A DNA stretch of 64,000 nt from UBA10649 sp965227045. Its GTDB lineage: Bacteria > Actinomycetota > Actinomycetes > S36-B12. The number at the start of each line of letters is the position of its first letter. Positions within the stretch are counted from its first letter, which is position 1. Of the stretch, positions 52,094 through 60,646 are shown in pieces. A program made the translations under genes and the position numbers. Location: NCBI GenBank assembly GCA_965227045.1, contig OZ245718.1, positions 1,922,001 through 1,986,000 of the forward strand, read 5' to 3'. Below the pieces are notes generated by a model that had not been told where the DNA came from, did no database searches, and was given only the letters and a program-made list of their open reading frames with translations.

Positions 52094-54339
52094 CCTCGAA
52101 CCTCGGTGAGTCGCACGTCCTGATCACCGGCGCCACGGGCTTCGTCGGCCAGGCACTTCTCGAGCGGTTACTCACGTCTCATCCGCAGACCACCGTGTCG
52201 GTACTCGTCCGGTCCAAGGCGACGGTCACGGCGCAGACCCGCGTGGACAACCTGATCCGCAAGTCGGTGTTCAAGCCGTGGCGCGAGGAGATCGGCGACG
52301 AGTCGGTCAAGCGCGCACTGCGCGAGCGCGTCCGAGTCGTCGACGGGCCGCTCGAGTCTGTCGCTGCGCTGCCGTCCGATCTCGATGTGGTCCTGCACAG
52401 CGCATCGGCGGTGAGCTTCGACCCTCCGATCGACAAGGCGTTCGAGACCAATGTGGGAGGGGCAACCGGGCTCTACGGAGCGCTGCTCGCCGCGGGCTCC
52501 GATCCGCACGTCGTCCACATCTCCACCGTCTACGTCGCGGGCTCGCGCAAGGGCATCGCCACCGAGGCCCGTCTGGACCACGCGGTCGACTGGCGCGTCG
52601 AACAGGTCGCGGCGCATGCGGCTCGCGAGCGAGTCGCGTTCAGCTCCCGCCGGCCCGAGGCGCTTCGGTCCTTCGTCGACTCTGCCCGCGCCCGACTGGG
52701 GAAGGTCGGCCCACGCGCGGTCGCCGAGGCGTCCGAGGTCGCGCGCAAGCAGTGGGTCGAAAGCCAGCTCGTCGACTGGGGCAGGGCCCGCGCCGAGAGT
52801 CTGGGCTGGACCGACGTCTATACCTTCACCAAGGCCATGGGCGAGCGCGTCGCCGAGGAGCAGTGGGCGGGCGCCGGCCATCGCCTGTCGATCCTGCGGC
52901 CGTCGATCATCGAGAGCGCTCTCCATCACCCATATCCGGGGTGGATCGACGGTTTCAAGGTCGCCGATCCGTTGATCCTGGCGTACGGCCGCGGGCAGCT
53001 CCCCGATTTCCCGGCTCTGCCCGACAGCGTTCTCGACATCATCCCCGTGGACTACGTGGTGAACGCGATCCTCGCCGTCGCGGCCAGTCCCCCGAGCCCC
53101 AAGGAGGCCCAGTACTTCCACGTGGCCTCGGGCTCGAGCAACCCGCTTCCCTTCCACGCCATGTACGAGAACGTCAACGAGTACTTCACGAAGAACCCGA
53201 TCCCAACCGACGCCGGACCAGTCATCGTCCCCTCATGGCAGTTCCCCGGCGGGCGAAGTGTGGAGCGAAGCGTCAACCTCCGCGAGCGGCGCGCACTCGC
53301 CGCGGAGAACCTCGTCCGACGGCTGCCCACGATCCCCTTCACCCGGCGCTGGGTCGATCGGCTCGCGGCTCTCAAGGGTGAGCTCGAGACTGAACGCGCA
53401 CTGACCGATCTCTACCGCGCGTATGTGCAGACCGAGTTGATCTTCGACGACGCCAGGACCCGTGCGTTGCATGACACCTTGCCTGCGGAGTCGAAGGACG
53501 ATCTCGGATTCGACGTTAGAGAAATCGACTGGCACCACTACCTGCAGGACGTGCACTTCCCGTCGATCACGACGCTCACCCGCGCGTTCGCGAATCGATC
53601 GTCAGGAAATGTCCGCCGCGAGCGCCCGCTCGCCAGCCGAACCGACGTGGTCGCAGTCTTCGATCTTGAGGGAACGGTGCTCAAGGCAAACCTCGTGGAG
53701 CAGTACGTGTGGCTGCGCTTCTCCGACGAGGCTCCCGCGCGCTGGCCGATCGAGGCCGGCCGCCTGATTGCCGGGATTCCCCGGTACGTCGCGGCCGAGC
53801 GACGCGACCGCGGCGAGTTCATCCGCACCTTCCTGCGCAACTACAAGGGCATGCATGTCGCCGACATCGAGAAGCTGGTCGCTGGCCGCGTCGGCCGTCA
53901 GCTGACCGCGCACCTGCTGCCCGAGGCGCTCGATCGCGTACGCCAGCACCGGGAGGCCGGACATCGAACAGTCCTCGTCACCGGGAGCATCGACCTCATG
54001 ACGGCGTTCGTCGAGCCCTATTTCGACGAGGTGGTTGCCGGTCGCATGCACGAGCGCGATGGCGTGCTCACCGGCTACCTGGCCACGCCGCCGCTCGTCG
54101 ACGAGGCGCGCGCAGCGTGGCTGAGTCAGTACGCCGCCCGTTGCGGCTTCGACCTGAGCCAGTCGTACGGCTACGGCGACAGCCTCGCGGACCAGGCGTG
54201 GCTGCAGATGCTCGGACATCCCACGGCGGTCAATCCCGACATCCACCTGTACCGCCACGCGCGCAGTAAGACGTGGGATGTGGTGGACTGGAACCTCAAG
54301 ACTGACGGGACAGGAGGTCGGCATGGCATTCGACATTGA
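52090..54339 (+). CDS. fatty acyl reductase (NAD_binding_4) fused to HAD-IB phosphatase
   Basis: 749 aa. Residues 1-~510: extended SDR of the fatty acyl-CoA/thioester-reductase type, LITGATGFVGQALLERLL, VLHSASAVSFD, IHISTVYVAG-like VVHISTVYVAG and YTFTK (Tyr244, Lys248). Residues ~520-749: HAD with FDLEGTVLKANLVE (Asp525; the usual second Asp is Glu527), VTGSIDLMTAF, GYGDSLADQAWL and AVNPDIHLYRHA. It should make fatty alcohol or aldehyde, the donor needed by the synthase, with a phosphatase-like tail. The HAD tail resembles those of lipid acyltransferase fusions. Coupled to both flanking genes. Confidence 0.88.
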   Translation: MTSNLGESHVLITGATGFVGQALLERLLTSHPQTTVSVLVRSKATVTAQTRVDNLIRKSVFKPWREEIGDESVKRALRERVRVVDGPLESVAALPSDLDVVLHSASAVSFDPPIDKAFETNVGGATGLYGALLAAGSDPHVVHISTVYVAGSRKGIATEARLDHAVDWRVEQVAAHAARERVAFSSRRPEALRSFVDSARARLGKVGPRAVAEASEVARKQWVESQLVDWGRARAESLGWTDVYTFTKAMGERVAEEQWAGAGHRLSILRPSIIESALHHPYPGWIDGFKVADPLILAYGRGQLPDFPALPDSVLDIIPVDYVVNAILAVAASPPSPKEAQYFHVASGSSNPLPFHAMYENVNEYFTKNPIPTDAGPVIVPSWQFPGGRSVERSVNLRERRALAAENLVRRLPTIPFTRRWVDRLAALKGELETERALTDLYRAYVQTELIFDDARTRALHDTLPAESKDDLGFDVREIDWHHYLQDVHFPSITTLTRAFANRSSGNVRRERPLASRTDVVAVFDLEGTVLKANLVEQYVWLRFSDEAPARWPIEAGRLIAGIPRYVAAERRDRGEFIRTFLRNYKGMHVADIEKLVAGRVGRQLTAHLLPEALDRVRQHREAGHRTVLVTGSIDLMTAFVEPYFDEVVAGRMHERDGVLTGYLATPPLVDEARAAWLSQYAARCGFDLSQSYGYGDSLADQAWLQMLGHPTAVNPDIHLYRHARSKTWDVVDWNLKTDGTGGRHGIRH

Positions 54340-55117
54340 TGACTACACCGAGACCTCCGAGGGCGTCACCTGGGAGGACCTCGACTTCGAGGCCTTCAAG
54401 ACCAATCCGCTTCCGGAGCAGACCCTCCGCAGCCTGCGCTATATGTGCGATGTCGAGTACCACACCGTCTGCTATCTGCGAGACCTCCTCGTCACCCCTT
54501 CGCACAAGGAGCGCGACGTCGCGGCCTTCATGACGATGTGGAATCGCGAGGAGTTCTGGCACGGCGAGGCGCTCGCGCATGTGCTCGCGATGCACGGCAT
54601 CACCGTGGACTTCGACCAGCTCAAGGCGTCGCGAATCAAGCTGGGGTGGAAGGACAAGATCGGCCCGCTGAAGCAGTCAGTGCTCGGAAATCTTGTCGGC
54701 ATGGACTTCGTGGCTGTCCACATGACGTGGGGCGCGGCCAATGAGTGGAGCGCCGTCGCCGCATACCGTCGCCTGGCCAAGCTCGAGGGGCACCCCACCC
54801 TGGCGCCCCTCCTGCAGCGCATCGCGCAGCAGGAGACCCGACACGTCGCGTTCTACGCCTCGCAGGCTCGCGAGCGACTCGAGCGCAGCAAGACGGCGCA
54901 GAAGCTCACCCGGTTCGCGCTCGAAAAGGCCTGGGAACCGGTGGGCACCAGCATCTCCGCGCCCTCCGAGGTCAAGCACGTCATGGCACACCTGTTCTCC
55001 GGTGAGGACGGCATGGACGAGGTACGGCGCATCGACTCGAATCTGGCAAAGCTCCCGGGGATGGCCGGGCTGACGATCGTCGAGAACTCCCTACGCGCCC
55101 GGGGCGTCGCGGCGTAG
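54323..55117 (+). CDS. ferritin-like diiron protein, acyl-desaturase-like
   Basis: 264 aa. It has a complete diiron set: Glu45, Glu77xxHis80 (REEFWHGEAL), Glu141 (AANEW) and Glu171xxHis174 (QQETRHVAFYAS), the E/ExxH/E/ExxH order of acyl-ACP desaturases and related oxidases. AGGAGG lies 5 nt before the ATG, inside the end of the reductase gene (17-nt overlap). In this locus it may desaturate or oxidise the acyl or alkyl chain. It could also be an N-oxygenase-like or other diiron enzyme. Its 3' end overlaps the next gene by 27 nt. Confidence 0.82.
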   Translation: MAFDIDDYTETSEGVTWEDLDFEAFKTNPLPEQTLRSLRYMCDVEYHTVCYLRDLLVTPSHKERDVAAFMTMWNREEFWHGEALAHVLAMHGITVDFDQLKASRIKLGWKDKIGPLKQSVLGNLVGMDFVAVHMTWGAANEWSAVAAYRRLAKLEGHPTLAPLLQRIAQQETRHVAFYASQARERLERSKTAQKLTRFALEKAWEPVGTSISAPSEVKHVMAHLFSGEDGMDEVRRIDSNLAKLPGMAGLTIVENSLRARGVAA

Positions 55118-55816
55118 GTACGTAGCAACGATCCAGGCACGGACCTCGTCGCGCAGGGCGGCGGCATCTCGAGGCCCCATCCGATCGGTAGCGATCGGCG
55201 TTCCGATCACCAGCCGCACCGTTCCGCGCCGGATCGCGTTGCTGCCGGGAGTCCACACCGCTCGCGTGCCCATCAGCGTTACGGGCAGCACCGGCACCCG
55301 GTTCGCGATTGCCAGGACGAACGCTCCCGTGTGAAAGCTGTCGATACTCCCGTCGCCCGATGTCTTGCCTTCCGGGTAGACCAGCACGCTGATTCCGCTC
55401 GACAGGGCGCGACGCGTGCCATCCCGGATCGACCGCATGTCCGGATCGTCGCGATCAACCTCGATCATGCCGATGTCGCGCAAGACCCGGCCGAGCACTG
55501 GAATGTCGAACAGCGCGCGCATCGCCAGAAAGCGCAACGGCAGTGGAACGCCGGCAATGTGCACCATCGGATCGAGGTTGGACTGGTGGTTCGACACGAC
55601 CACATAGGTCTCTCCGGTCCGGATCTGATCGACGCCTTCCACGTGGAGTCGAACGCCGGCAGGCGCAAGCCAGGCCCGAGACCACGAGCGCAGCAGCGGG
55701 TCAACCAGTCCCGAGGATCGTCCATTCCGGCAGGCAACCGCGAGGACCGCGACCACGGCAGCAGTGGCCGCTAGGCCCGAGGCGGCCGTCGTCGCCGACC
55801 GAGCAGTCCACCGCAC
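55091..55816 (-). CDS. PlsC-type acyltransferase, second copy
   Basis: 241 aa. An N-terminal membrane helix, then VVVSNHQSNLDPMVH (HX4D), IEVDRDD, VLVYPEGKTSGDG and VLPVTLMGTRAVW. Closer in pattern to 1-acyl-sn-glycerol-3-phosphate acyltransferases than the copy at 49.7 kb. Together with that copy, it could supply the sn-1 and sn-2 acylation steps. Faces the plus-strand unit tail to tail. Confidence 0.88.
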   Translation of the reverse strand: MRWTARSATTAASGLAATAAVVAVLAVACRNGRSSGLVDPLLRSWSRAWLAPAGVRLHVEGVDQIRTGETYVVVSNHQSNLDPMVHIAGVPLPLRFLAMRALFDIPVLGRVLRDIGMIEVDRDDPDMRSIRDGTRRALSSGISVLVYPEGKTSGDGSIDSFHTGAFVLAIANRVPVLPVTLMGTRAVWTPGSNAIRRGTVRLVIGTPIATDRMGPRDAAALRDEVRAWIVATYLRRDAPGA

Positions 55817-55847
55817 ACGCTGACCCTACGCAGTTGCGCGGCCAACC

Positions 55848-55876
55848 TTGACACTGCAGCGCGCTCGATCTACGTT
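55848..55876 (+). promoter_or_regulatory. sigma-70-like promoter of the ferredoxin/P450 genes
   Basis: TTGACA, 17-nt spacer, TACGTT. The -35 is perfect, the -10 is TAnnnT. It lies ~50 nt upstream of the ferredoxin start. No operator palindrome is evident next to it. Confidence 0.6.
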
Positions 55877-55924
55877 TCAGGGCAGCGCTGGAAAGGATTC
55901 CGGAATCGGATCCATGGAGGCATG

Positions 55925-56257
55925 TTGCCGTACGTGATCATCGAGCACTGCGTCGATGTGATGGACAGATCATGCGTGGACGTGTGCCCTGTCGACTGCA
56001 TCTATGAAGGTGACCGCAAGCTCTACGTGAACCCAGCGGAGTGCATCGACTGCGGTGCCTGCGACAACGCCTGCCCCGTCGACTCGATCATGTCCGCGGT
56101 CGACGTCGACCCGTCCTCCAGCGAGCACGTACGGGACAACGCCGCCTTCTTCTACACAACGCTGCCGGGCCGAGACGCGCCCCTCGGCGATCCAGGCGGC
56201 GCGAGCATCGTCGGTCGCGTTGGTTTCGACACCGCATACGTGACAGCGACCCCGTAG
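55925..56257 (+). CDS. fdxA: 7Fe (3Fe-4S/4Fe-4S) ferredoxin, FdxA type
   Basis: 110 aa. CVDVMDRSCVDVCPVDCIYEG gives the 3Fe-4S ligand spacing, and CIDCGACDNACP the 4Fe-4S cluster. FdxA proteins start M-x-Y-V-I; the TTG at 55925 gives that length, with GGAGG 4 nt upstream, while ATG 55922 is only 1 nt from it. Low-potential electron carrier, here next to a P450 gene (34 nt) and probably its donor. No reductase gene is nearby. Confidence 0.9.
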   Translation: MPYVIIEHCVDVMDRSCVDVCPVDCIYEGDRKLYVNPAECIDCGACDNACPVDSIMSAVDVDPSSSEHVRDNAAFFYTTLPGRDAPLGDPGGASIVGRVGFDTAYVTATP

Positions 56258-56291
56258 CGACGCGCTCCCCGATTCCCGCAGAGAGGACACC

Positions 56292-57518
56292 GTGACCACA
56301 TCGATGCAGCTGACCGAGGCGCTTCACACTGACGCGTTCAACCGGGATCCGTTCCCCGTGTGGCACGCACTGCGACACGAGGCGCCCGTGGTGTGGGACC
56401 CGATCGGCGGGTGCTGGATGGTCACCCGCTATGACGACGTCACCTCAGTGCTCCTCGACCACGAGACGTTCTCGACCAAGCCATACGCGGACATCTTCAC
56501 GGCCGTGATCGGCAAGACGATGGTGGAGATGGACGGCAAGGATCACGACGTGCTTCGCAATGTCGTCGCACCTCCCCTGATTGGCGGCAAGCTGCTCAAG
56601 CAGTCTCCGCTGATCGAGAGGTGCGTAGGGGAACTCGCGGAGCACTTGCCCGCACACGGACGAGTCGATCTCATCGGCGACTTCACGGCGCCCCTGCCTG
56701 TCATGGTCGTCACCGCGCTGCTCGGCCTGAATCCCGAGGACCACGAGTACCTGTCGACGATGGTGTCCGAGGTGATTCACGCGCTGCCCGGGATCGAGCC
56801 GGGCCGCAGCATCGGGATCAAGGCTCACGCGGACTTCGAGAAGTACGTGGACCAGCTCGTGAAGGAGCGGATTGCCGCTCCTGGCGACGACCTGATCTCC
56901 GCGATCGGCGCAGCGTCAACGGCTGATGCGGGCCGCCTCTCGTCCGCGGAGATAGCGTCATTCATCAGCCTGCTCCTCGTGGCGGGCGGCGAGACCACCG
57001 ATCGCGCGATTGCCAACTTCTGGTACTTGCTGCTCACGAACCGTGACGTGCTGGATGCCATCCGGCACGACGGGACGCTCATCGAGGCAGCGATCACGGA
57101 GTTCATGAGGTACGACGGTGTCGTCGTCTATGAGGATCGACGTACGACGCGTGCGGTAGAGATCTGCGGCGTCGAAATACCCGAGGACTCGCTCGTTCGC
57201 GTCGGACTCATGTCAGCGAACAACGATGAGACGGTGTTCGCGGATCCGCGAACATTCGAGCTACTCAGGCCGGATCTGCGGCAGGGCAAGGAGAATCGAG
57301 CGGGCGCGGGACGCGACGGTGTCGCCGCTCACGTCGGATTCGGGATCGGCAAGCACTTCTGCATCGGATATCAGCTCGCGCGTGCGGAGATGACGGTGGC
57401 GACGCAATGCGCGCTCGACCTGCTCGCGAGAGCGCACATCTCAGCGAGCGAGCCTTCGACGATGACAGTGGACTGGTTCCATCGATACCTGGACAGGCTC
57501 ATCGTCGACGTCGACTAG
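56292..57518 (+). CDS. cytochrome P450
   Basis: 408 aa, soluble class I bacterial P450. I-helix LLLVAGGETTDRAIANF (acid/Thr pair), EXXR as EFMR (Glu270, Arg273), haem motif FGIGKHFCIGYQLARAE (Cys357). GTG start with AGAGAGGA upstream. Shares the promoter with the ferredoxin. Substrate unknown; the neighbouring lipid locus makes a fatty or ether-lipid substrate worth testing. Confidence 0.93.
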   Translation: MTTSMQLTEALHTDAFNRDPFPVWHALRHEAPVVWDPIGGCWMVTRYDDVTSVLLDHETFSTKPYADIFTAVIGKTMVEMDGKDHDVLRNVVAPPLIGGKLLKQSPLIERCVGELAEHLPAHGRVDLIGDFTAPLPVMVVTALLGLNPEDHEYLSTMVSEVIHALPGIEPGRSIGIKAHADFEKYVDQLVKERIAAPGDDLISAIGAASTADAGRLSSAEIASFISLLLVAGGETTDRAIANFWYLLLTNRDVLDAIRHDGTLIEAAITEFMRYDGVVVYEDRRTTRAVEICGVEIPEDSLVRVGLMSANNDETVFADPRTFELLRPDLRQGKENRAGAGRDGVAAHVGFGIGKHFCIGYQLARAEMTVATQCALDLLARAHISASEPSTMTVDWFHRYLDRLIVDVD

Positions 57519-57534
57519 CCATTACCTTCGTGCC

Positions 57535-57735
57535 ATGGCAGACAAGGTGACAGGACCCGAGTCATACTTCCCGTCGATCGAGAAGAAGTACGGCCAGCCC
57601 ATCGACTACTGGATGACTCAGCTGGCGAATGTCTCCGACAAGACTCACATGCAGCAGATCGAGTACCTCAAGACCGTCCACGGACTCGGGCACGGCCACG
57701 CGAACGCGATCGTTGCGGTCTACCGCAGGAACTGA
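57535..57735 (+). CDS. DUF4287 family small protein
   Basis: 66 aa. YFPSIEKKYGQPIDYWMTQL, then THMQQIEYLKTVHGLGHGHANAIVAV. The GLGHGHANA loop is diagnostic of DUF4287, a helix-hairpin-like family of unknown role. 16 nt after the P450 stop, so possibly co-transcribed. Confidence 0.88.
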   Translation: MADKVTGPESYFPSIEKKYGQPIDYWMTQLANVSDKTHMQQIEYLKTVHGLGHGHANAIVAVYRRN

Positions 57736-57749
57736 CGTAGCATCGCTGA

Positions 57750-58952
57750 ATGAGGCGTCGACACCGCGCAGCTGTTGTTGCTGCGGTCGCAGCGATTGCC
57801 GCCGCCGCACTCTCGATTCCCGTGCATGCGGCGACTGCGTCCACGGCCTCTCGTCTGCCTCACTCGGAAGTCGACCTTCCCCTGTCTACCTCGGGTTCGC
57901 GAATCGTGGACGCCGACGGTGACACGGTCGTGCTGCAGGGGGTCAACTGGTTCGGCATGGAGACCGCGAACCATGCTCCGCATGGCCTGTGGACCCGCGA
58001 CTACAAGGACATGCTCAAGCAGATCGCTGACCTGGGATTCAACGTCATCCGACTGCCGTTCTCCATCGAGGCGATTCGCTCGACGACGGCGAGCGGAATC
58101 GACTTCGGCAGTGGCCGCAACGCGGCGCTTCAAGGCAAGCGACCGCTGCAGATCATGGACGAGATCGTCGCCGAGGCGGGGCGACAAGGGCTCATGGTCA
58201 TCCTCGACAACCACTCCCAGTCGGACGACGGATACATGTACGACCTCTGGTACGGGCAGGACGGCTTCACGAGGGCTGACTGGATCTCCACCTGGCGGAT
58301 GCTCGCCGAGCGCTACGACGACGTCGACAACGTCATCGGGTATGACCTGAAGAACGAGCCGCACGGACGCGCGACATGGGGCACCGGCGGTCCCACTGAT
58401 TGGCGCCTTGCCGCCGAACGCGCTGGGCGCGCGGTGCTCAGGCAGGATCCAGATGCTCTGATTCTCGTCGAGGGCATCGAGGGGCAGGTCCCCGGAGGCA
58501 AGCTCGACCGGCACTGGTGGGGCGGCAACCTCGAGGGAGTGCGGCTCCACCCCGTCCGGCTGGGCAAGCCTGGTCACGTCGTGTACTCACCGCATGAGTA
58601 CGGACCCGGAGTCTTCGCGCAGCCCTGGTTCTCCGATCCCAGCATGGCTGCGGTTCTCGCAGATCGCTGGCAGAAGGGCTTCGGCTACATCACTGAGAAG
58701 GGCATCGCTCCCGTCCTCGTCGGTGAGTTCGGTGCGAAGAACGTTACGACGGACACCGTCGAGGGCAGGTGGATCACTCAGTTCGCCGACTACTTGAAGA
58801 AGACGGGCACGAGCTGGACCTTCTGGGCGTGGAACCCGAACTCGGGGGACACGGGCGGCGTGCTGAACGACGACTGGACGACGGTTAACGCAGCGAAGGT
58901 CGCGCTGCTGCAATCCATTCTGGACAACGACCGGGCTCACGCGGTCGGCTGA
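57750..58952 (+). CDS. secreted glycoside hydrolase family 5 (cellulase-like)
   Basis: 400 aa. Signal peptide with RRR-type n-region, long Ala/Val core and AHA-like cleavage (IPVHAATAS). Catalytic (beta/alpha)8 barrel: GVNWFGMET, FNVIRLPFSIEAI, VILDNHSQSDDG, acid/base Glu203 in YDLKNEPHG, nucleophile Glu326 in VLVGEFGAKN, and WTFWAWNPNSGDTGG. Hydrolyses beta-1,4-glucan or a similar glycan outside the cell. No carbohydrate-binding module. Overlaps the antiporter 3' end by 16 nt. Confidence 0.92.
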   Translation: MRRRHRAAVVAAVAAIAAAALSIPVHAATASTASRLPHSEVDLPLSTSGSRIVDADGDTVVLQGVNWFGMETANHAPHGLWTRDYKDMLKQIADLGFNVIRLPFSIEAIRSTTASGIDFGSGRNAALQGKRPLQIMDEIVAEAGRQGLMVILDNHSQSDDGYMYDLWYGQDGFTRADWISTWRMLAERYDDVDNVIGYDLKNEPHGRATWGTGGPTDWRLAAERAGRAVLRQDPDALILVEGIEGQVPGGKLDRHWWGGNLEGVRLHPVRLGKPGHVVYSPHEYGPGVFAQPWFSDPSMAAVLADRWQKGFGYITEKGIAPVLVGEFGAKNVTTDTVEGRWITQFADYLKKTGTSWTFWAWNPNSGDTGGVLNDDWTTVNAAKVALLQSILDNDRAHAVG

Positions 58953-60646
58953 GTTGGCCCCGCGTCACCCACTCGGCGCATGACCGACTCCATCATCGCG
59001 TCGGCGAGCTTCTCCTCGCCGAAGACCACTGAGCCAAATCCGTCGCTTCGAAGGCTCGCGGCCTGCTCGTCGCTGTGCGTGCGGAGGACGACGTCGACGG
59101 TCGGGTAGTTGTCCATCATCGTGCGCGCTACCTGGCGGACGACTCCGGGATCTGGAAGCGCGATGACGACCAGCGCAGCTCGACCGGCCCCCGCCTGCTC
59201 GAGAACTCGAGGATCTGTCGCGTTGCCCGCGATCGCATTCGGAAACGTCTTCCTCAGGCCCTCCATCTGCTCCCGGTTCAGTTCGACAACGACGAAGTCG
59301 ATTCCCTCAACCCGAAGGCCGCTCGCAATCCGGCGGCCGACGCGTCCGTAGCCGACAAGCAGGACGTGTCCCGAGATCGACCGGCTGGCCTCGGGAAGCT
59401 CGGCCATCGGATCGGCCTCGAACTCCAGCAGCCGCGCGAGTCGTGGGAACCGTCGGATAAGGCTCGTGGCAATGTCGGCTCCGGTGAACATGAGCGGATT
59501 CAACGCGATCGAGATCACCGCGGCGGCGACGACAAGACTCACGGCGTCCGGTTCCAGGACCCCAAGCATCACGCCGAGTCCCGCGAGGATCAGCGAGAAC
59601 TCCCCGACTTGGGCGAGGCTCGCCCCCATGACGAAGGCGCTGCTGAGCGGATAGCGAAGTAGGAGCACGATTCCGAGCGCAGCGAGCGACTTACCGACCA
59701 TGACGATCGCCACGACCAGGATCACCCGAAGGGGGTTCTCGAGAAGCACGTCAGGCGCAAACAGCATGCCGACCGCGACAAAGAAGAGCGCCGCGAACGT
59801 ATCTCGCAGCGGCAGCGAGTCTGCTGCGGCGCGGTAGCCGAACGGAGACTCACGAATCACCATTCCAGCGAAGAACGCACCCAACGCAAAGGAGACGTTG
59901 AACAACTCGGCCGCAGCGAAGGCCACGCCGATCGCGAACACGACGATGGTCAAGGTGAAGAGCTCCCGAGAACCCGTGCGGACCACCTGGGCGAGAAACC
60001 ACGGGAGTGCTTTGCGGCCGATGACCAGCATCAGCGCGACGAATCCGCCGACCTGGAGGATGGTCACCAGCACGAGGACGCCGACACTGGTCTCGTCCTG
60101 GATCGGGGCCTCGAGGACCCCGGTGCTCCCGGCGATAGGGGGGAGCAGAACGAGCACGAGAACTGTCGCGAGATCCTCGACGATCAGCCAGCCGACGGCA
60201 ATTCGACCGTTCATGGACTGCAAGGCGCCGCGAACCTCGAGCGCCTTGAGGAGCACCACGGTGCTGGCAACTGACAGCGTCAGGCCGAACACGACGGCGG
60301 ACAGGGGCTCCCAACCCCATGAGATTGCCAGCCATGTGCCGAGAACTGTTGCGACGAGCATCTGCACTATCGCTCCGGGCAGTGCTATCCGCTTGACCGC
60401 GAGCAGGTCGTCAAGAGAGAAGTGGAGACCTACTCCGAACATCAAGAGCATGATGCCGATCTCCGAGAGCTGCGAAGCGACTTCGACGTCAGCGACGATC
60501 CCGGGTGTGGCGGGCCCAATCACGATCCCGGCAATCAGGTAGCCGATCAGGGCCGGGGCGCCGATGCGTTCAGCGATGAATCCGAAGATCAGTGCAAGAG
60601 CGAATCCGACCGCCAGCGTCGCGATGAGCGAGGTGCTGTGGTCCAT
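58937..60646 (-). CDS. Kef/CPA2-type cation:proton antiporter with RCK (TrkA-N) domain
   Basis: 569 aa. Twelve-helix CPA2 domain (IGAPALIGYLIAGIVIGPATPG, LLMFGVGLHFSLDDL, GWLIVEDLATVLVLVLLPP with the ED pair) then a TrkA-N Rossmann domain (HVLLVGYGRVGRRIASGL, AIAGNATDPRVLEQAG). YbaL-like. K+/H+ or Na+/H+ exchange, gated by NAD(H) or nucleotides. ATG overlaps the stress-protein stop (TGATG). Confidence 0.92.
   Translation of the reverse strand: MDHSTSLIATLAVGFALALIFGFIAERIGAPALIGYLIAGIVIGPATPGIVADVEVASQLSEIGIMLLMFGVGLHFSLDDLLAVKRIALPGAIVQMLVATVLGTWLAISWGWEPLSAVVFGLTLSVASTVVLLKALEVRGALQSMNGRIAVGWLIVEDLATVLVLVLLPPIAGSTGVLEAPIQDETSVGVLVLVTILQVGGFVALMLVIGRKALPWFLAQVVRTGSRELFTLTIVVFAIGVAFAAAELFNVSFALGAFFAGMVIRESPFGYRAAADSLPLRDTFAALFFVAVGMLFAPDVLLENPLRVILVVAIVMVGKSLAALGIVLLLRYPLSSAFVMGASLAQVGEFSLILAGLGVMLGVLEPDAVSLVVAAAVISIALNPLMFTGADIATSLIRRFPRLARLLEFEADPMAELPEASRSISGHVLLVGYGRVGRRIASGLRVEGIDFVVVELNREQMEGLRKTFPNAIAGNATDPRVLEQAGAGRAALVVIALPDPGVVRQVARTMMDNYPTVDVVLRTHSDEQAASLRSDGFGSVVFGEEKLADAMMESVMRRVGDAGPTQPTA

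Noticed and set aside
52168..53157. Minus-strand 329-codon frame
   Set aside because: Antisense to the acyl reductase; composition is Arg/Gly/Val-rich without motifs, as expected for a shadow in high-GC DNA.
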